From an uncultured Bacillota bacterium (GTDB lineage Bacteria > Bacillota > UBA994 > UBA5500), in contig CALNBW010000159.1 of the NCBI GenBank assembly GCA_937874815.1, forward strand, positions 1 through 18,325: DNA of 18,325 nucleotides, given 5' to 3'. The notes below the pieces were generated by a model. The model was not told the DNA's origin, ran no database searches, and worked only from the letters and a program-made list of their open reading frames with translations. Below, piece after piece: positions 14,351 through 18,325 of the stretch. How positions within the stretch are numbered: position 1 is the stretch's first letter; every line of letters begins with the position of its first letter. A program made the translations under genes and the position numbers.

Positions 14351-15100
14351 CTAGGGCATGAGCAGGCCGCCATTGACACTGAGCACCTGGCCGGTAATGT
14401 AGTCGGCCTTGTCGCCCACGAGAAAGGCCACGGCCAGCGCTACATCGCGGGGTGAGCCTGCCCGCCCCAGGGGTACTTGAGCGATGAAAGCTTCCCGTTG
14501 CTCCAGGGTGAGGCTGCGCGTCAGGCCCGCATCGATAAAGCCTGGCGCCACTGCATTGACGGTTATTTGACGGGCAGCCAATTCGCGCGCTGCAGTCTTT
14601 GTTAGGCCAATAAGGGCCGCTTTAGAGGCAGCATAATTGGCTTGGCCAAAAGTCCCCAGTTGCCCAGCCACGGAAGCGATATTGATGATTCTGCCATAGC
14701 GCTGGCGCATCATTATCTTCGCTGCCTGTTGCATGCAAAGAAAGGCCGCCTTGAGGTTGACATCGAGCACCTGCTCAAAATCGGCCTCGCTCATCCTGAC
14801 CATGAGCTGGTCTCTATTGAGCCCCGCATTATTGACGAGGGCATCGAGGCGACCGAATTCTCGTTTAACCTGCGAGAACATAGCGCCGATCTGCTCCGCG
14901 TTTGGCAGTTCGGCCTGCACAGGCAAATATGTGCCTCCGTAGTGGGACAGCTCAAAAGCCAAGTCTTGAGCCTTTTCTAAGCCCTTGGCCCCGCGGCAAT
15001 GGAGAGCCAGGTTAAAACCTGCCGCCGCCAGTTCATAGCAAATAGCTGCACCTAAGGAACCGGTGGAGCCCGTAACTAGGGCAACCCGACTTTCACTCAA
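14351..15100 (-). CDS. fabG: 3-oxoacyl-ACP reductase
   Basis: A 249-residue short-chain dehydrogenase/reductase performing the first, NADPH-dependent reduction of the elongation cycle (3-ketoacyl-ACP to 3-hydroxyacyl-ACP). The cofactor site reads ALVTGSTGSLGAAI, slightly different from the usual TGASRGIG. NNAG (90-93) and the catalytic Ser143, Tyr156 and Lys160 (YAASKAA) are present, and VAPGFIDAGLT and ITGQVLSVNGGLLMP match the FabG C-terminal part. Translation starts at TTG (15100) with AGGAGGTGGG upstream. Its first eight bases overlap the end of fabD, suggesting coupled translation. Confidence 0.94.
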   Translation of the reverse strand: MSESRVALVTGSTGSLGAAICYELAAAGFNLALHCRGAKGLEKAQDLAFELSHYGGTYLPVQAELPNAEQIGAMFSQVKREFGRLDALVNNAGLNRDQLMVRMSEADFEQVLDVNLKAAFLCMQQAAKIMMRQRYGRIINIASVAGQLGTFGQANYAASKAALIGLTKTAARELAARQITVNAVAPGFIDAGLTRSLTLEQREAFIAQVPLGRAGSPRDVALAVAFLVGDKADYITGQVLSVNGGLLMP

Positions 15101-16055
15101 CTAGCCCACCTCCTATTTCCCTCCGAACCTGCTCTGCCACATAACCAATTTGATCCGCCGCTGGGGCTTGGTAGACGACTGCCCGGCGAGAAATCTTTTT
15201 CACCATGCCGCCCAAGCTGCTGCCAGGGCCGACCTCAAGGAAATGCCTGAAGCCCGCATCCAGCAAACGCTCAATCCCTGCCGCGAACTCAATCGGTTCG
15301 CTCACCTGCCGGGTAAGCAGCCCACGCATTTGCTCTACTGACCGATAAACACTGGCGTCCACATTGCTGACAACGGTCATCTCCGGGATGCGCCAGCTGG
15401 CGGCTCGCAGAAAGGGCGCAAAAATAGCGCCTGCTGGCCGCAGCAATTGGGTATGAAAAGGGGCGCTGACTGCGAGCGGAATAATGCGCTTGGCACCCGC
15501 CGTCGTTAGAGCAGCGCAAGCTCGTTCTACTGCAGCCTTATCGCCGGCAATGACAGTCTGCCCGGGGCAGTTGAAGTTGGAGGCTTGCACATGGGAATCG
15601 GCTTGCGTCTCCGCTGCGCAGATGGCCTGCACAATATCCCGCTCCAGTCCAAGCACTACCACCACGGCCCCCGCGTCGGCCGGATATGACGTGTCCATAG
15701 CTTTGCCGCGTTCGTGCACCAGCTGTACCGCTGTTGCGAGATCGAGAGCGCCGGCCGCCACAAGGGCGCTATATTCGCCCAGGCTAAGTCCGACCGCTGC
15801 TTCTGCCCTAATTCCGGCCTCCTGCCAGGCCCGCCAGTAGGCGAGAGACACCGTCAAGATAGCCGGTTGTGTATAGGGCGTTAGGTTCAGTTTTTCTGCT
15901 GGTCCAGTAGTAATCAGGCCAGAAAGCGACCAGCCCAAAGCAGCATCGGCTTGCTGTAGCAGACCGTAGGCGGCGGGATAAGCAGCGGTCAGATCCATCC
16001 CCATGCCTACTGTTTGCACGCCTTGGCCCGGGAACAATAAAGCTAGTTTTGGCAT
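15093..16055 (-). CDS. fabD: Malonyl-CoA:ACP transacylase
   Basis: A 320-residue enzyme that moves malonyl groups from CoA to ACP, supplying the extender for each elongation round. It starts KLALLFPGQGVQ, with the oxyanion-hole Gln in GQG, has the nucleophile Ser91 in VGLSLGEYSALVA, the malonate-binding Arg116 in VHERGKAM and the catalytic His201 in SAPFHTQLL. The residue before the active Ser-Leu-Gly is Leu, as in many Firmicutes, not the His of the GHSLGE form. The ATG at 16055 has GGAGG seven bases upstream. The gene overlaps the end of fabK by 13 bases and the start of fabG by 8. Confidence 0.95.
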   Translation of the reverse strand: MPKLALLFPGQGVQTVGMGMDLTAAYPAAYGLLQQADAALGWSLSGLITTGPAEKLNLTPYTQPAILTVSLAYWRAWQEAGIRAEAAVGLSLGEYSALVAAGALDLATAVQLVHERGKAMDTSYPADAGAVVVVLGLERDIVQAICAAETQADSHVQASNFNCPGQTVIAGDKAAVERACAALTTAGAKRIIPLAVSAPFHTQLLRPAGAIFAPFLRAASWRIPEMTVVSNVDASVYRSVEQMRGLLTRQVSEPIEFAAGIERLLDAGFRHFLEVGPGSSLGGMVKKISRRAVVYQAPAADQIGYVAEQVRREIGGGLVE

Positions 16056-16993
16056 AGTTGACCCTCCAAGTGGCGTGTTAAGGAGCGAACGCCCGTGATG
16101 ATTTCCTCAATAATTTCTTGGACAGGCATGATTCGTCGCACTAGCCCGGCTGATTGGCCTGCCATCACAGATCCGTAGGTTATATCGCCATCGCGGGCCG
16201 CCTGCGCTAAGCGCCCAGCTCCAAATTCGCTGAGGGCTTTCAGACTGGCCCCGCCAGCTTCTAGCTCGCCAAGCTGGCGCGTGAAGCGGTTGCGCAGGGA
16301 TCGCACTGGGTGCCCTGTAGTGTAGCCAGTTACCACAGCGTCGCGGTCTGCCGCACGCACAACAGCTTGTTTATAAGCTTCGTGCACAGTACATTCGCTG
16401 CTGCAGATAAAGCGAGTGCCCATCTGCACGCCGGCAGCGCCCAGAGCCAGAGCGGCAACCACTCCCCGAGCATCGGCAATACCGCCGGCCGCAATCACCG
16501 GTATCTCCACGGCGTCAACCAGCTGGGGGACCAGGGCCAAGGTGCTGATATCGCCAATATGCCCGCCCGCTTCCCAGCCTTCGGCAATCAACGCGTCCGC
16601 ACCTAATCGTGCCAGGCGCTTGCCCAAGGCTACCGATGAAACGACGGGGAGGAGCTTCACGCCATGCTGCTTGAGTGTTTGCACATAAGGCCCAGGATTA
16701 CCGGCCCCAGTTGTTACTACGGGGACCCCTAGGTCCACAACCGTCTGTAGCACTGCCTCGGCATGGGGCGACATCAACATCACATTCACGCCCAAGGGTC
16801 GGTCCGTTAGGCCTTTGGCTCGAAGAACTTCTTCCCGCAATTCTGCCGCCGGCATGTTGCCAGCGCCTATCACTCCCAGACCGCCAGCTTGCGAAACGGC
16901 GGCCGCTAATCCCGCCCGTGCAACCCAGGCCATACCACCTTGGATAATGGGGTAATCAATATTCAGTAGCTTTGTAATGGCAGTTGCTAACAT
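16043..16993 (-). CDS. fabK: Enoyl-ACP reductase II (FMN-dependent)
   Basis: A TIM-barrel flavoprotein of the nitronate monooxygenase-like group that carries out the last reduction of each elongation cycle. FabK replaces FabI in many Firmicutes. The 316-residue form begins MLATAITKLLNIDYPIIQGGMAWVA, the usual FabK start, and has GGLGVIGAG, the phosphate/flavin segment AEGWEAGGHIGD with the catalytic-type His145, and VIAAGGIADARG and GVQMGTRF for the FMN phosphate. Its place directly between fabH and fabD supports FabK rather than a true nitronate monooxygenase. The start is not certain: ATG at 16993 matches the family best, but ATG at 17011 (with GGGG eight bases upstream, overlapping the fabH stop) or TTG at 17032 are possible. 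No fabI-like gene is in the window. Confidence 0.92.
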   Translation of the reverse strand: MLATAITKLLNIDYPIIQGGMAWVARAGLAAAVSQAGGLGVIGAGNMPAAELREEVLRAKGLTDRPLGVNVMLMSPHAEAVLQTVVDLGVPVVTTGAGNPGPYVQTLKQHGVKLLPVVSSVALGKRLARLGADALIAEGWEAGGHIGDISTLALVPQLVDAVEIPVIAAGGIADARGVVAALALGAAGVQMGTRFICSSECTVHEAYKQAVVRAADRDAVVTGYTTGHPVRSLRNRFTRQLGELEAGGASLKALSEFGAGRLAQAARDGDITYGSVMAGQSAGLVRRIMPVQEIIEEIITGVRSLTRHLEGQLCQN

Positions 16994-17004
16994 TGGCCCG
17001 CCTG

Positions 17005-17982
17005 CTACCATTGTACTAACCCCGTTCCCCAAGTCAGTCCGCCGCCGAAGCCAGCCAGGAGTATGCGCTGCCCCGGCAAGAAAGTGCCCGATTCAGCTGC
17101 TTCAGCAAAAGCGATAGGAATAGAACCATTGGAGACGTTGCCGTAGCGCTGTAAGTTAATGACAACTTGTTCAGCGGCTAGGCCTAATTTCTTTGCTACT
17201 GAATCTATAATGCGTTTATTAGCTTGATGGGGCACAAACCAAGCGATGTCTGCTGGCGTCAGCCCCGCCCTATGGAGCAGGCTAAGGGTAGCCTCAGGTA
17301 CTTTGGAAACTGCGAACTTAAACACTTCCTGCCCGTCCATCCGGATAAAGTGCTGGCGAGCCGCCACCGTCTCCGCAGTTGCTGGGTGGCGCGAACCCCC
17401 GGCAGGTTGCTGCAGTACCTGGCCGCCAGTGCCATCCGCTCCAACTTCAATCGCTAGCAATAGATGCTTTTCACTGGGGCCGATGACTAAAGCGCCGGCC
17501 CCGTCACCAAACAAGACACAAGTATTACGGTCCTCATAGTCAGTAATACGGCTAAGGGTTTCGGCACCAATAAGTAGGCAGTGGCGAATAGCGCCAGTTT
17601 CAATCATGCTTTTAGCCAGAGCTAACCCGTAGATAAAGCCGGAACAGGCAGCAGAAAGGTCGAACGCCGCCGCCCTGGTTGCCCCTATGTTCGCTTGCAC
17701 TAAGCAGGCGGTGGCCGGGAAGGCCATATCTGGCGTTACAGTGGCTACAATGATTAGGTCAATATCAGTCGGTGCCAGCCCGGCTCGGGTAAGGGCCATC
17801 TCTGCAGCCACGCTGGCTAGATCAGAAGTAGCCTCAGAGGCAGCGGCAATGCGTCGTTCCTCTATGCCCGTGCGGGTACGGATCCATTCGTCGCTCGTTT
17901 CCACCATTTTTTCTAGATCGTGGTTCGTCAGCACTTTGCTGGGCAAGCAATAACCCCAGCCAAGAATTCCTGCCTGCTGCAA
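17005..17982 (-). CDS. fabH: Beta-ketoacyl-ACP synthase III
   Basis: Initiating condensing enzyme: it joins acetyl-CoA or a branched acyl-CoA primer to malonyl-ACP and so helps set fatty acid type and flux. The 325-residue product begins MQQAGILGWGYCLPSKVLTN and contains the catalytic triad Cys113 (DLSAACSGFIYGL), His252 (WFVPHQANKRIID) and Asn282 (YGNVSNGSIP). The last of these reads VSNGS where many FabH proteins have TSAAS. The start is TTG at 17982, seven bases after AAGGAGGGG; a longer frame to 18042 would run back into the promoter and is rejected. It is the first gene after the 18037-18082 palindrome. Confidence 0.95.
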   Translation of the reverse strand: MQQAGILGWGYCLPSKVLTNHDLEKMVETSDEWIRTRTGIEERRIAAASEATSDLASVAAEMALTRAGLAPTDIDLIIVATVTPDMAFPATACLVQANIGATRAAAFDLSAACSGFIYGLALAKSMIETGAIRHCLLIGAETLSRITDYEDRNTCVLFGDGAGALVIGPSEKHLLLAIEVGADGTGGQVLQQPAGGSRHPATAETVAARQHFIRMDGQEVFKFAVSKVPEATLSLLHRAGLTPADIAWFVPHQANKRIIDSVAKKLGLAAEQVVINLQRYGNVSNGSIPIAFAEAAESGTFLPGQRILLAGFGGGLTWGTGLVQW

Positions 17983-18027
17983 AAGAACCCCTCCTTTGTG
18001 CACATGTCTGTGTACATGGATGAGCAG

Positions 18028-18056
18028 ATTATAGCACGTCAAAAGGTAGTGTGCAA
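18028..18056 (-). promoter_or_regulatory. Candidate promoter of the fabH operon
   Basis: On the minus strand a perfect TATAAT (18033-18028) preceded by TGC, giving an extended -10 (TGnTATAAT). The -35 position (18056-18051) reads TTGCAC, only 3/6, at 17 bases; extended -10 promoters tolerate this. The -35 side lies inside the inverted repeat, so a protein bound there could control it. Confidence 0.6.
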
Positions 18057-18082
18057 CATTTTGTGCACACTACCTTTTGACG
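18037..18082. repeat. Perfect inverted repeat upstream of fabH (possible operator)
   Basis: Two perfect 19-base arms (18037-18055 and 18064-18082; CGTCAAAAGGTAGTGTGCA and its complement) around an 8-base loop. No T-run follows on either strand, so it does not look like an intrinsic terminator. It covers the -35 side of the fabH promoter. TGTGCACA occurs at 18062-18069 and again at 17997-18004 in the fabH leader, with TGTGTACA at 18009-18016. Confidence 0.75.
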
Positions 18083-18197
18083 AGCGCGTAAGCCGCCGAG
18101 TACTTGTTGAAGGCGGGCTTCAATCATGCTTACCCCGCAGCTTCTCTTTTGGCTGCAATCGACGCTCCCTTGTTTAACCGCTAGCGCAGCAGCCTCG

Positions 18198-18325
18198 CTA
18201 TTCCGTTACTTCGCTAAGTGCAAACATGAGTTCCCCTGTGGCGGCAACCTCTCCCTCCACAGTTGCCACTGCCTTGCCCTTGCCAATGGGGCCCTTCTGC
18301 GAGACGATTTCTACCTCAAGCAGCA
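18198..18325 (-). CDS. fabZ: 3-hydroxyacyl-ACP dehydratase, C-terminal end (partial)
   Basis: The last 41 codons of a gene that continues beyond the window edge. The visible residues include QKGPIGKGKAVATVEG and EVAATGELMFAL, which match the end of FabZ-type hot-dog dehydratases, enzymes that remove water from 3-hydroxyacyl-ACP during elongation. The catalytic His and Glu lie in the missing part. It is on the same strand as the fab cluster and 215 bases upstream of fabH, separated by the palindrome and promoter. A FapR-like hot-dog regulator is a less likely alternative. Confidence 0.75.
   Translation of the reverse strand, partial: LLEVEIVSQKGPIGKGKAVATVEGEVAATGELMFALSEVTE

Noticed and set aside
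18037..18082. The perfect palindrome as the fabZ terminator
   Set aside because: Neither side is followed by a T-run; on the minus strand the next bases are the TGCTATAAT of a promoter.
18029..18127. A 32-codon minus-strand frame (MIEARLQQVLGG...) passing through the palindrome
   Set aside because: Only a weak GGGGTAAGC ribosome-binding sequence precedes it and it is too short to judge. It could be a leader peptide but nothing supports that over chance.

Overview
The window looks like chromosomal DNA from an anaerobic, low-to-mid GC member of the Firmicutes (Clostridia/Peptococcaceae-like). The reasons are strong AGGAGG-type ribosome binding sites with several TTG/GTG starts, a T-box riboswitch, FabK instead of FabI as enoyl-ACP reductase, a multi-domain RnfG-like FMN-binding protein, and a clostridial-type PurC variant. 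The assignment is inferred from gene content, not from a search.

Layout. 1-156: unassigned flank. 157-1935 (minus): purC preceded by a threonine-aldolase-family PLP enzyme gene. 2061-3708 (plus): a REP-like repeat, a good sigma-A promoter, a MATE transporter gene and a strong bidirectional terminator. 3724-4830 (minus): an FMN-binding protein with three FMN_bind modules and one N-terminal membrane anchor. 5016-7386 (plus): a TPR-GAF-GGDEF diguanylate cyclase. 7516-8898 (minus): a second MATE transporter. 9024-9796 (plus): deoD. 9799-10772: a REP-associated tyrosine transposase (RAYT) gene flanked by inverted copies of a REP-like repeat. 10841-12798 (minus): a tyrosine phenol-lyase/tryptophanase-family gene behind a complete T-box leader whose specifier codon reads UAC (Tyr). 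12850-18325 (minus): a type II fatty acid synthesis cluster, in transcription order fabZ (3' end only) - 19-bp palindrome/promoter - fabH - fabK - fabD - fabG - acpP - fabF.

How the genes fit together. The fab genes supply malonyl transfer (FabD), initiation (FabH), elongation (FabF), the two reductions (FabG, FabK) and the dehydration (FabZ) around one acyl carrier protein. They are tightly packed, with overlaps or gaps of 24 nt or less from fabH to fabF, so they probably form one operon. The other genes are independent units, mostly separated by convergent or divergent junctions with recognisable promoters and terminators.

The most notable signals are: (1) six copies of a roughly 37-bp REP-like repeat around one RAYT gene, three of which begin with CTAG placed so that its TAG is the stop codon of the neighbouring gene; (2) a tyrosine-specific T-box in front of a tyrosine phenol-lyase-like gene, a logic that would fit tyrosine synthesis rather than breakdown; (3) a perfect 19-bp-arm inverted repeat covering the upstream part of the fabH promoter.
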